Under the pieces are notes generated by a model that saw only the letters and a program-made list of their open reading frames with translations, was not told where the DNA came from and searched no databases. Of a stretch of DNA of 43,423 bases, positions 32,205 to 40,338 are shown in pieces. How positions within the stretch are numbered: position 1 is the stretch's first letter; every line of letters starts with the position of its first letter. This stretch comes from Cytobacillus firmus DS1 (GTDB lineage Bacteria; Bacillota; Bacilli; Bacillales; Cytobacillaceae). Location: the NCBI RefSeq assembly GCF_000565285.1, contig NZ_APVL01000027.1, forward strand, positions 1 to 43,423, written 5' to 3'. The position numbers were made by a program, and so were the translations under genes.

Positions 32205-33416
32205 ATGAAAAACCAAAAAAGATTTCTAATGCCATTAAATATTCAGCTTTTCGGTGGTACAGGTGTCCAAAACCTTGACCGGTCTGTAATCGAAAATAAA
32301 GAAGCACAAATAACGGCAATGCAGGAAGCATTCGAAAAGGGAGATGCTCAGGCTGTTGCGGAACGTATCGTAACAAATATGGAAAGCAACATGATTCATA
32401 TTCAGGATATGATGAATTCAGTTATTAAAGAAGCTCAGCAGGCAAAAGATGAAAATTGGGATGCTCAAGTGCTTGCCTCCCGTGGAATCCGAGTGCTAAC
32501 AAGTGAAGAGAAAAAGTTCTATAATGCTGCAATTGAGGCACAATCCTTTGATGAGGTCCATAAGTTAATGCCTCCAACAGTGTTCCAGCGTGTATTTGAG
32601 GATTTAGAAAAGGAACATCCTTTACTTTCTCTAATCAACATGCAGACCACTGGTGCGGTTACTCAATGGGTTCTACGTCGTCCTGGAGCATCAGCTGCAT
32701 TCTGGGGTGATGTAACAGCAGCGATTCAGGAAATGGTTGACGAAGGTTTTTATACTGTGGAAATGGGCATGTTCAAGCTTAGCGGATTCTTAGTAGTATC
32801 AAAAGCAATGTTTGAATTGGGTCCTGATTGGCTGGATAAATATGTTCGAACTTTCATGGCTGAGGTTGTGGCAGAAGAATTAGAGAATGTTGTAGTAAAT
32901 GGAACTGGTAACAAGCAGCCGATTGGTATGACTAGAGATTTAGAAGGAGCTGTGGTTGGTGGAGAATATCCTCTTAAGACACCAGTAACTCTTAATGACT
33001 TTACTCCAGCAACAATCGGAAAAGAAATTCTGGCACCAACAACTAAGAATGGAACACGCAGGTACACGGGAGTTACATTGATTGTTAACCCTTTGGATTA
33101 TGCTGCTAAATTCTTTGCATTAGGAGCTAAACAGAAGGATGATGGCACTTGGACTTACGATAATTTCTCTGTACCAGGACTTACAATGGTTCAATCCCCA
33201 GCTGTTCCCTTGAACAGAATGATTGCAGGAAAACCAAAGGACTATTTCATGGGTGTTGCAACGAATCAAAAGCTTGAGTCTACAGATGTATTAAGAATGA
33301 TTGAAGACCAGAGGTTATATCTTATCCGTCAACTAGCCAATGGAAAGCCTTTAGATGCAGACTCATTTACTGTCTTTGACATCACTGCCATCGGTTCCAC
33401 AACACCGACACCATAA
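32205..33416 (+). CDS. HK97-family major capsid protein
   Basis: A 403-aa protein. Residues about 25-110 form a helical delta/scaffold-like region (EAQITAMQEAFEKGDAQAVA), then the HK97 fold begins near LMPPTVFQRVFEDLEKEHPL and includes the P-domain part FKLSGFLVVSKAMFELGP and VVNGTGNKQPIG, the A-domain loop. Cleavage by the upstream protease between the two parts is likely; the start of the mature form is not known. GGAGG precedes the ATG. Confidence 0.95.
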   Translation: MKNQKRFLMPLNIQLFGGTGVQNLDRSVIENKEAQITAMQEAFEKGDAQAVAERIVTNMESNMIHIQDMMNSVIKEAQQAKDENWDAQVLASRGIRVLTSEEKKFYNAAIEAQSFDEVHKLMPPTVFQRVFEDLEKEHPLLSLINMQTTGAVTQWVLRRPGASAAFWGDVTAAIQEMVDEGFYTVEMGMFKLSGFLVVSKAMFELGPDWLDKYVRTFMAEVVAEELENVVVNGTGNKQPIGMTRDLEGAVVGGEYPLKTPVTLNDFTPATIGKEILAPTTKNGTRRYTGVTLIVNPLDYAAKFFALGAKQKDDGTWTYDNFSVPGLTMVQSPAVPLNRMIAGKPKDYFMGVATNQKLESTDVLRMIEDQRLYLIRQLANGKPLDADSFTVFDITAIGSTTPTP

Positions 33417-33447
33417 TTAATTTAAACTAACATTTGGAGGGATTCAT

Positions 33448-33660
33448 ATGTATGAAGTAATTAATGATTTCTATGAAAAACATCATAAAAATACACTTTA
33501 CAAAAAGGGTGACACATATCCTAAAGATCCATATAAAGCAGATCCTAAGCGGGTTGAATACCTGCAAAAGGATGAAAATGATTATAAAATGCCTTTCCTC
33601 GGTGAGGAAATAAAAAAGGAAAGTAAAAAGAAATCTTCAAAGTCTGAATCCAAAGAGTAG
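33448..33660 (+). CDS. Small phage protein after the capsid gene
   Basis: A 70-aa, lysine-rich protein (YEVINDFYEKHHKNTLYKKG...KKESKKKSSKSESKE). Short proteins of this kind follow the major capsid gene in many siphoviruses and carry a Rho-like or head-fibre-like N-terminal fold; no specific function can be stated. AGGAGGG-like GGAGGG precedes the ATG. Confidence 0.7.
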   Translation: MYEVINDFYEKHHKNTLYKKGDTYPKDPYKADPKRVEYLQKDENDYKMPFLGEEIKKESKKKSSKSESKE

Positions 33661-33669
33661 GTGATTCAA

Positions 33670-33975
33670 TTGGATGAGGCACTATTGAGTGTTCTTTTGG
33701 AAGAACTAAAGGGAACTCTTCGGATTACTTGGATTGATGAAGATGCAGAGCTGAAAAAGATAATTAAACGTGCTGAGGCGTACTTGCAGGATTTGTGCAG
33801 TACGTCTTTTGATTTTTCTAAAGAGGATCAACCCAAAACGTTACTTCTGGAAAGGTGCCGTTATGTCTATAACAATGCAGCCGATGAATTCGAAAAGAAC
33901 TTCCACCATGAGCTCTCTCGATTAATTTTCAAAGTGGGTATTAAGCAGGTGGTTATTGAAGATGGAACAGTATAG
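33670..33975 (+). CDS. Head-tail connector protein (gp6-like)
   Basis: A 101-aa helical protein with pattern LRITWIDEDAELKKIIKRAE and AYLQDLCSTSFDFS, typical of the Phage_connect_1/HK97 gp6 group, the ring that joins portal and tail. The frame opens at GTG 33661, but AGGTGA at 33659-33664 suits TTG 33670. It overlaps the next gene by 14 bases. Confidence 0.8.
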   Translation: MDEALLSVLLEELKGTLRITWIDEDAELKKIIKRAEAYLQDLCSTSFDFSKEDQPKTLLLERCRYVYNNAADEFEKNFHHELSRLIFKVGIKQVVIEDGTV

Positions 33976-34312
33976 AGAGACATTTAATGATGGTGTATTG
34001 GTGTACGGACATAAAATAACTAAACGTTCAGAAACTGGAAAGAGAATTGGGGAGACTTTCACAGCAGAAGGCAAACTTTTCTTTCGGGAGATGTCCTGCC
34101 GTCAAAGTGATTATGAATTTTCTAATGCAATTGGATCTCGTCTGGATTTGAAAGTAAAGACACCGTACCCCCCATCTTTCCGGAAGATTGATAAAAATAA
34201 ACTGCTGGTTCAAATAGATGGTATTGGTTATGAAATTATAAATGTCGATCATGATACGACTAAGCAATTTTTATTCTTTTTACTCCAGAGAGTGGGTGGA
34301 ATTAATGAATGA
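33962..34312 (+). CDS. Head closure / head-tail adaptor protein
   Basis: A 116-aa beta-rich protein (GKLFFREMSCRQSDYEFSNA, then LQRVGGINE) at the place of the head-tail joining protein (SPP1 gp16 or HK97 stopper-like). The start is ATG 33962 rather than TTG 33956. Assignment rests on order and size. Confidence 0.72.
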   Translation: MEQYRETFNDGVLVYGHKITKRSETGKRIGETFTAEGKLFFREMSCRQSDYEFSNAIGSRLDLKVKTPYPPSFRKIDKNKLLVQIDGIGYEIINVDHDTTKQFLFFLLQRVGGINE

Positions 34313-34706
34313 GAAGTCTAAAGAAAAAATGCTCGAACAGAAGAAATCAATTGTGGATGGATTGCAAAACCATTTTCCGAATATCCCACTTTTCCAGGAT
34401 GAAATTGCAGAGGATGAAGAACAACTCTTTAAAGATTCTAAATACCACCTGTCAATATTGATTATGGGGGATTTCAGCACAACAGATTCTGCTGTCAGGC
34501 TTTCTCAAACTCTATCAATCGAGTATTACTCAGAGGAACGGGATGATGTAGATGAAACCCTTTTGGATATTATATCTATTGTAGATGCGGTTCCAGCGGT
34601 TAATTTTCGAAGGAGCAGGAAGGTCAGAATGAAGGTTGCTAACACTGATCGTTTTGTGGATGTTGTAACCATAGAATTTGAAAGGTTTGTTAAGTATGGC
34701 TGCTGA
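34305..34706 (+). CDS. Neck / tail completion protein
   Basis: A 133-aa protein between the head closure and gp10-like genes. Segments such as LSQTLSIEYYSEERDDVDE and FVDVVTIEFERFVKY are beta/alpha mixed as in tail-terminator type proteins. ATG 34305 follows GGGTGG and overlaps the previous stop by eight bases. Assignment is from position mainly. Confidence 0.68.
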   Translation: MNEKSKEKMLEQKKSIVDGLQNHFPNIPLFQDEIAEDEEQLFKDSKYHLSILIMGDFSTTDSAVRLSQTLSIEYYSEERDDVDETLLDIISIVDAVPAVNFRRSRKVRMKVANTDRFVDVVTIEFERFVKYGC

Positions 34707-35133
34707 ATTTGAATTTAATCATTCTGAATTTGACCGGTTACATGAAAATCTAATTCAGCTAGGTGATAAAGCGGAAGAGACAATGAATAACTCTTTAGCA
34801 AAGAGAGCAGAAGATGTCATTGTCCCAAGAATAACTGATCTAATACCCATATCAAGAAATTCGAATGGACAAGGTGTAAGAGATAAAATACACGCTAGAA
34901 ATTTAGTCTGGCATAAGAAAGAACTAGGAAACCTTTCTGTCACCATTAAATCAAAAGGTGGAGCTGCAAATAAAAGAGGTTCTCTTGGATATCTTGTTTT
35001 CCCTGATGAAGGCCGGGGCAGCAGTAACCCTGTAGCACACCACTTTATGGCAAGAGGTCTTGAAGAGGGGACGCCTGAATTAGTTGGTGGATTACAGGAA
35101 GACTTAATTAGAAGAATAGAGGAGGAATTATAG
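34696..35133 (+). CDS. HK97 gp10-like phage protein
   Basis: A 145-aa protein with the gp10-like pattern FDRLHENLIQLGDKAEETMN...LVFPDEGRGSSNPVAHHFMA. It forms part of the neck or the tail end, before the major tail gene. ATG 34696 lies within the tail of the previous gene; TTG 34678 is less likely. The stop overlaps the next start by one base. Confidence 0.82.
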   Translation: MAAEFEFNHSEFDRLHENLIQLGDKAEETMNNSLAKRAEDVIVPRITDLIPISRNSNGQGVRDKIHARNLVWHKKELGNLSVTIKSKGGAANKRGSLGYLVFPDEGRGSSNPVAHHFMARGLEEGTPELVGGLQEDLIRRIEEEL

Positions 35134-35720
35134 TGGCAACAGTCGTTACTGAATTTGATGCTGTTTCTTTAAAAAATGTATCTGCGCAGTTCAAGACTGG
35201 AGGTACCCCAGCTGTAGGTACATCGTTTGGCTGTGCGGGTTCAATTGAGGGAGAAACAGAAAGTGTTGTTATTGAGAAAAAATGTGCAGGAATGACACAA
35301 AAATCAATTGCTAAACCTCAAAAGATGACTTTGACTTATGCAGGTCATTTGCCAGTTGCAGTATTACGGGATGTGTTTGGCTTGTCCAATACAGGATTAA
35401 AGCCAGGTGTGTATTCCTATGGTCAAAGTTCAAAACCTAAAGAATTTATCTTAACTGGAGATGTGGTAGATGAATTTGAAGATGTTACAAAATTGATCGC
35501 TTTTCCTGCTGTTACAAGCTCTACAGGCTTGAAAATACAGTCCATTGAAAATGGAGCAGAGGAAGTTGCCCAAATCGAGTTAGAATTCACTGTGCTGCCT
35601 GATAACGCTGGTCAATTTTATTACGAAGCACTTGTACCTGAACTTGATGATCAGACAGTTGCTGAACAATGGCATTCAGCTTTTACCCGGACGTTAGTGG
35701 AAGCAACACCGGCACCATAA
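35133..35720 (+). CDS. Major tail protein
   Basis: A 195-aa beta-rich protein that should form the tail tube by stacking hexamer rings. Pattern and order (after the gp10-like gene and before the tail chaperone) fit the major tail protein of siphoviruses. The start is GTG 35133, with AGGAGG at 35118-35124. A terminator follows directly, as is usual for this highly expressed gene. Confidence 0.88.
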   Translation: MATVVTEFDAVSLKNVSAQFKTGGTPAVGTSFGCAGSIEGETESVVIEKKCAGMTQKSIAKPQKMTLTYAGHLPVAVLRDVFGLSNTGLKPGVYSYGQSSKPKEFILTGDVVDEFEDVTKLIAFPAVTSSTGLKIQSIENGAEEVAQIELEFTVLPDNAGQFYYEALVPELDDQTVAEQWHSAFTRTLVEATPAP

Positions 35721-35731
35721 ATAAATTTTGA

Positions 35732-35769
35732 AGAGCCTGCTTGAATAGTAGGTTCTTTCTTTATTTTAG
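35732..35769 (+). terminator. Terminator after the major tail gene
   Basis: AAGAGCCTGCT (35732-35742) pairs with AGTAGGTTCTT (35748-35758) using two G:U pairs, followed by a T-rich tract. It lies between major tail and chaperone genes, probably reducing expression of the downstream genes. Confidence 0.8.
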
Positions 35770-35782
35770 AGGAGGAATAAAA

Positions 35783-36250
35783 ATGGGTAAGAAAATCCAT
35801 ACAATCACTTTAAGGGAATTAGAGTTTGTTGAAATAGAAGGTGAGTACAAAGAGGTTTATAAAAATGAAAAAAAATACCCTCTTTTCCTAAGTAATCATT
35901 CTTTAAGGCGAGGCCGGGATATGGGGCTTGTTCGTTCCAGTATGATCAATGACCTGCTAGGGATGGAAAAGAGCGTTAAAGGCAAAGAGGATGATGAAGC
36001 AGCAAGAGAATTAATAAATGATCTGTCAGAAGAGAAAATGCACAATGTCATTTATTTAGCCTTTTTAGGGGCAAACCCAAGATCAGAATATACCATTGAT
36101 GATTTCCTTCAAAGATATCACCTTGATTATACAGAAACTCTCAATCTATATTTAGAAATCTTAAAATCATCTGTTGATGGTGGTAGCAATAAATTCGCTG
36201 CAGGACTTCGTAAATCAACTAAAAAACCAAGTTCCAAGGAAAAAAAGTAA
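35783..36250 (+). CDS. Tail assembly chaperone, G form
   Basis: A 155-aa protein with lysine-rich C-terminal end, at the standard place before the tape measure gene. It binds and shields the tape measure protein during tail assembly. AGGAGGA fits ATG 35783; the longer open frame from 35741 overlaps the terminator. It ends at TAA 36248-36250, and its last codons form a slippery sequence that gives the longer GT form. Confidence 0.85.
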   Translation: MGKKIHTITLRELEFVEIEGEYKEVYKNEKKYPLFLSNHSLRRGRDMGLVRSSMINDLLGMEKSVKGKEDDEAARELINDLSEEKMHNVIYLAFLGANPRSEYTIDDFLQRYHLDYTETLNLYLEILKSSVDGGSNKFAAGLRKSTKKPSSKEKK

Positions 36251-36420
36251 AGCCTCCACAACTTGATTTTGAGTGCGTGGAGGATAAATATGTTTGGTTC
36301 GTTCTGGGTCAAGGTATGGACCCGGATTTTTTTTGGCATGAACCTATAGCGAATGTTGAACGCGCCTTTGAAAGTGCAATCTCTTTCAAAGGATGGACCA
36401 ACAATCCATCCACAACGTGA
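36241..36420 (+). CDS. T extension of the tail assembly chaperone (-1 frameshift)
   Basis: The heptamer A AAA AAG (36241-36247) sits just before the zero-frame stop. After a -1 shift the frame stays open for 57 codons, reading VKPPQLDFECVEDKYVWFVL and ending ...GWTNNPSTT before TGA 36418-36420. The -1 reading frame has no ribosome binding site of its own, and its protein includes WF and FFWHEP, typical of the T domain that contacts the tape measure. It therefore looks like the lambda G-GT arrangement, expressed as a fusion from 35783. Confidence 0.8.
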   Translation, partial: KKVKPPQLDFECVEDKYVWFVLGQGMDPDFFWHEPIANVERAFESAISFKGWTNNPSTT

Positions 36421-36434
36421 AGGAGGTGTAATAG

Positions 36435-39400
36435 TTGGCAAGTAATAACGAAGCCCAGATTAAGGTCTCTGTTTTTAATCAGGAATTTAATAAGGGCATG
36501 AAAGAAATGGGCGCAGAATCAGGTAAGCTAAAACGTGAATTTCAGCTTCAGCAAGAGCAGATGAAGCATACTGCTTCCGAAACAGATAAGCTTAGCGCCA
36601 CTGTGGAATACCTTCAAAAACAACAGGCATTGGCCACTCAAAAAGTGGCAGAAACTGAAAGGCAATTGGAAGCAGTTAAGGCTCAATACGGTGAAAATTC
36701 ACAGGCAGTGAAAGACATGGAGAGGCGCCTGGATTATGCCCGAATTGAAGAGCAACGCCTAGCGAATCAAATTGTAGAAACCAACCAGGAACTTGAAGAA
36801 CAAACTCAGCAAACTGACCAGGCTGGGGATAAGCTAAAAGAATTTGGCGGGAAAATGTCCGGGATAGGGCAAACCCTCACCACCGGTCTAACATTGCCAT
36901 TAGTTGGTGTGGGAGTCGCGGCAGTAAATGCTGCTAGTGATTTTGAGTCGGCTTCTGGCCGTTTGCAAACGCAACTAGGCCTCACTGAAGAACAAACCAA
37001 GGAACTAGACCAAGTTGCTAAAAATTTATGGAAAAATGCATTTAGCGCAAGCGTTGAAGAGGCATCGGATGCTGTAGCTGTTATTTATCAGCAACTAGGT
37101 AATTTGCCAGCTTCAGAAATTGAAGCCGTAGCTGAGAGCGCTTTTACATTAGCAGACGCATTCGGTGTGGATATTAACGAGACTACTAGAGCGGCTTCCC
37201 AACTTATGCAACAGTTTGGTATAGATTCAGAAAAAGCCATGGACTTGCTTACTGTTGGGTTCCAGAGAGGTGGAGACTTCTCCGATGAACTTCTAGATAC
37301 AATTGCGGAATATTCCACACAGTTTGCTAATTTAGGATTCTCAGCAGAACAAATGATGGGAATGTTTGCAAGCGGCGCGGAATCAGGAATCTTTAGTCTA
37401 GATAAATTAGGGGATACAGTTAAAGAAAGTTTCCTGCAAATCACCGATGGTGCCGATAATACCCGTTCTGCAATATCCGAATTAGGCCTTGACTTTAAGA
37501 TGGTTGAAAGTGATCTCGCAGCTGGTGGTGATAAGGCAAATACTGCTTTTATGGCGGTAATGACGGCTATTGCTGGTGTGAGTAATGAAGCAGACCGTAA
37601 TCGGTTAGCAATAGAGTTAATGGGTACTCCCCTTGAAGATTTAGGCCCACAATACCAGTCATTTTTTGCATCTGCTTCTGAAGGTATGACTGGTTTTGAA
37701 GGAGCTGCAAAAAGAGCATCGGAAACGATGAAAGACAACTTTGGAGCGGACTTAACTTCAACATTAAGAGAAACACAGGAAGCTCTTCTGCCTTTAGGGC
37801 AGACGGTTTTAGAAATTGTTCAGTCAGCCTTACCGGCAATCAGTGAATTAGCGAATAACTTTGCTAATTTGTCCCCTACCATTCAAAAAGTGATTCTTGC
37901 AGTAGCTGCATTTCTAGCTGCATCGGGTCCTTTGCTTATGTTCATTGGTTCAGTAGCCCAAGGCCTTGGTGCTATATTTGGACCAATAGGGAAACTAATA
38001 TTAAAAATAAGACAATCTGCCGGAATAATGACTGCTCTTAGAACTGCATTATCTGCATTAACAGGCCCTATCGGACTTATTATTGCACTCGTTATCGGAC
38101 TCGGAATAATCATTTACCAAAACTGGGATACAATCAGGGCTAAGACAATCGAAATATGGACCACTACAATAGAGTGGTTGAAAAGTGCCTGGGAGTCCAT
38201 AAAAGTATTTTCATCAGAGACATGGACAGCAATAATAAACACCATTACGAATATTTGGAATGGTCTTGTCCTCTTCTTCACCAACACATGGGCAAGCATT
38301 CAAACCGGAATGACTTTAGCCTGGGAAGCTTTGAAACTTGCAATATCCATAGCATGGACAGCAATTGTAGATACTGTACAGGCAATCCTTTCGCCATTTA
38401 TTCAAGGAGTCATCAACTATTTCAACAGCATGAAAGATGGAGTCAATCAAATCTTTGAAGGTTTGAAACTGTATTTTTCAGGAGTTTGGGACTTCATAAA
38501 AAATCTATTCTTAGGTTCACTTTTGTTGCTGTTAGACTTGGTAACCGGCGATTTTGGAAGCATGAAGACAAATGCCTCGCAAATATTCCAAAACTTAAGT
38601 GATGCTCTGAATGATATTTGGGAAGGTCTAAAGACAATATTCCAAGGGGCTTTAGATACCATAAAAGGATTTGTGTCCACTGCATGGGACCATATTAAAT
38701 CCAATTCCACTACGATTTTTAATTCCATTAAAAGTTTTCTTTCAAGTACATGGGATTCGATAAAGACCTCTATAAGCAGTACAATCGAAACACTGAAAAA
38801 TAATGCCGTTGCAAAGTTTGAGGCTTTAAAAACTTCTGTATCTGAGAAGATGAGCGCTGCACAAACCAAGGTGTCCGAAATTTGGAATGCGATAAAAACA
38901 ATATCAACGAACTTACCTGAGACCATTAAAAACATAGTTAAGGAAAAGTTTGAAGGCTTAAAAAATGCTGTTAAAGAGAAAATGGATGGTGCAAAATCAA
39001 AAATCGAGGAAATCTGGAATAAGGCTAAAAACTTCTTGACTGATATTGATCTAACCCAGGTGGGAAAAGATATAGTCCAAGGATTGATTAATGGTATTGG
39101 TTCAATGCTAGGCTCATTAAGAAAAAAGGCGAAGGAAGTCGCTGATAGCATCAAGAGCAAAATCAGAGGAGCCTTAGAGATAAACTCTCCATCCCGTGTA
39201 ACTACTGAATATGGTGAGTTTACTGGTGAAGGTCTTGGTGTGGGTATTCTGAGAATGAAAAAGTTTGTAGAAAGTGCAGCAGAAAAATTAGCTGAGTGGG
39301 CAACCCCTGTAATGAATACCGGATTCACTGCTTCAGCAAATCAAGGCATAAGTGAAGCCACAGCATCATCAATGATCGATAATAGGTCCATTTTTGTGAC

Positions 39401-39512
39401 CGTTGTTAGTCAGCTGGATGGTTATGAGGTAGCCAGGAACCAATATGAGTATATAAATGGAATGCTTCAAAGTGATTATGGTCAATCCAGAAGATCAGTG
39501 GGAGTGAAGTGA
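36435..39512 (+). CDS. Tail tape measure protein
   Basis: A 1025-aa protein: N-terminal coiled coil (about residues 10-135), TP901-type core (about 140-480, with LGLTEEQTKELDQVAK), a hydrophobic stretch (about 480-565), repeated W..I/aromatic segments (about 570-800) and a C-terminal coiled region ending with INSPSRVTTEYGEFTGEGLG. Its length scales with tail length. The start is TTG 36435 behind AAGGAGGTG. Large frames on the opposite strand are shadows. Confidence 0.95.
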   Translation: MASNNEAQIKVSVFNQEFNKGMKEMGAESGKLKREFQLQQEQMKHTASETDKLSATVEYLQKQQALATQKVAETERQLEAVKAQYGENSQAVKDMERRLDYARIEEQRLANQIVETNQELEEQTQQTDQAGDKLKEFGGKMSGIGQTLTTGLTLPLVGVGVAAVNAASDFESASGRLQTQLGLTEEQTKELDQVAKNLWKNAFSASVEEASDAVAVIYQQLGNLPASEIEAVAESAFTLADAFGVDINETTRAASQLMQQFGIDSEKAMDLLTVGFQRGGDFSDELLDTIAEYSTQFANLGFSAEQMMGMFASGAESGIFSLDKLGDTVKESFLQITDGADNTRSAISELGLDFKMVESDLAAGGDKANTAFMAVMTAIAGVSNEADRNRLAIELMGTPLEDLGPQYQSFFASASEGMTGFEGAAKRASETMKDNFGADLTSTLRETQEALLPLGQTVLEIVQSALPAISELANNFANLSPTIQKVILAVAAFLAASGPLLMFIGSVAQGLGAIFGPIGKLILKIRQSAGIMTALRTALSALTGPIGLIIALVIGLGIIIYQNWDTIRAKTIEIWTTTIEWLKSAWESIKVFSSETWTAIINTITNIWNGLVLFFTNTWASIQTGMTLAWEALKLAISIAWTAIVDTVQAILSPFIQGVINYFNSMKDGVNQIFEGLKLYFSGVWDFIKNLFLGSLLLLLDLVTGDFGSMKTNASQIFQNLSDALNDIWEGLKTIFQGALDTIKGFVSTAWDHIKSNSTTIFNSIKSFLSSTWDSIKTSISSTIETLKNNAVAKFEALKTSVSEKMSAAQTKVSEIWNAIKTISTNLPETIKNIVKEKFEGLKNAVKEKMDGAKSKIEEIWNKAKNFLTDIDLTQVGKDIVQGLINGIGSMLGSLRKKAKEVADSIKSKIRGALEINSPSRVTTEYGEFTGEGLGVGILRMKKFVESAAEKLAEWATPVMNTGFTASANQGISEATASSMIDNRSIFVTVVSQLDGYEVARNQYEYINGMLQSDYGQSRRSVGVK

Positions 39513-39513
39513 T

Positions 39514-40326
39514 ATGGAAAAGAGTATTTTTAATTTCAAAATCTTATACGAAGATGGAGAATTAATTGACATGCATGAAGATTTGAGTCTTTGGGTTAGC
39601 TCCTTTCATATACCTTCCCCTGATTTTGATCATATTACTGAAAGCATTGACGGCCGTAGTGGAGAAATCATTCTTGAAACAACACTGAAAGGAAGAACGG
39701 TAAAAGCGTCTTTCTTAGCTGAATCTGTAAATCCAATTGAATTTGATAAGCATCGGGATAATCTTTTTCGTGTTTTTAATCCACTAAGGGAGTTTTATAT
39801 TATAAGAGATCTACAACCGGGGAAAAGATTAAAAGCAAAAGTGAATACCATCTTAGATATTGATTATTTAACACCTGAAGATGGTGAATTCACACTAGAG
39901 TTTTTAATTTGCTCTGTCTTTATTGAATCTACTGGTACAACATTAAATCCAGAATGGGGATTCCAGGTGAAAACAAACGAAAATGTTCAATACACACATT
40001 CGACCCAATATTTTTCAATTTGGAATGACGGAGATATTGTGGTGGATCCCCGTGAACATTTTATAAAGTTGCTGTTTAATGGATCATCAGTAAATTTAAA
40101 TATAAAAAACCTGACCACTGGTGATATATGGAGCTATTCAGGTAATACAACAGCGGGAGATAATATAGAGCTAAACGGGATCCGATCATTAAAGAACGGG
40201 TCCTCTATTTTTGGCCAGACGAATAAAAAGCTAATTACACTTGCACCAGGCATGAATGAATTCGAAATAACAGGGGCCATAGATCCTTTCGAAATTTCAT
40301 TTGATTTTAGCTTTTTATATTTGTAG
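39514..40326 (+). CDS. Distal tail protein (Dit-like)
   Basis: A 270-aa protein of the phage tail family: FKILYEDGELIDMHEDLSLW, GRSGEIILETTLKGR, and the NPLREFYIIRDL segment are typical of Dit N-terminal ring domains, followed by a beta-sandwich/galectin-like C-terminal part. Dit forms the hub at the tail tip. It starts one base after the TMP stop. It is followed three bases later by a BppU gene rather than by Tal. Confidence 0.82.
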   Translation: MEKSIFNFKILYEDGELIDMHEDLSLWVSSFHIPSPDFDHITESIDGRSGEIILETTLKGRTVKASFLAESVNPIEFDKHRDNLFRVFNPLREFYIIRDLQPGKRLKAKVNTILDIDYLTPEDGEFTLEFLICSVFIESTGTTLNPEWGFQVKTNENVQYTHSTQYFSIWNDGDIVVDPREHFIKLLFNGSSVNLNIKNLTTGDIWSYSGNTTAGDNIELNGIRSLKNGSSIFGQTNKKLITLAPGMNEFEITGAIDPFEISFDFSFLYL

Positions 40327-40338
40327 GAGGTGGTGATA

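Noticed and set aside
38447..39328. 293-aa open frame on the minus strand inside the tape measure gene
   Set aside because: It has no ribosome binding site and lies fully opposite a well-supported gene; the composition is that of an antisense shadow. The same holds for the 216-aa frame at 37088-37738.
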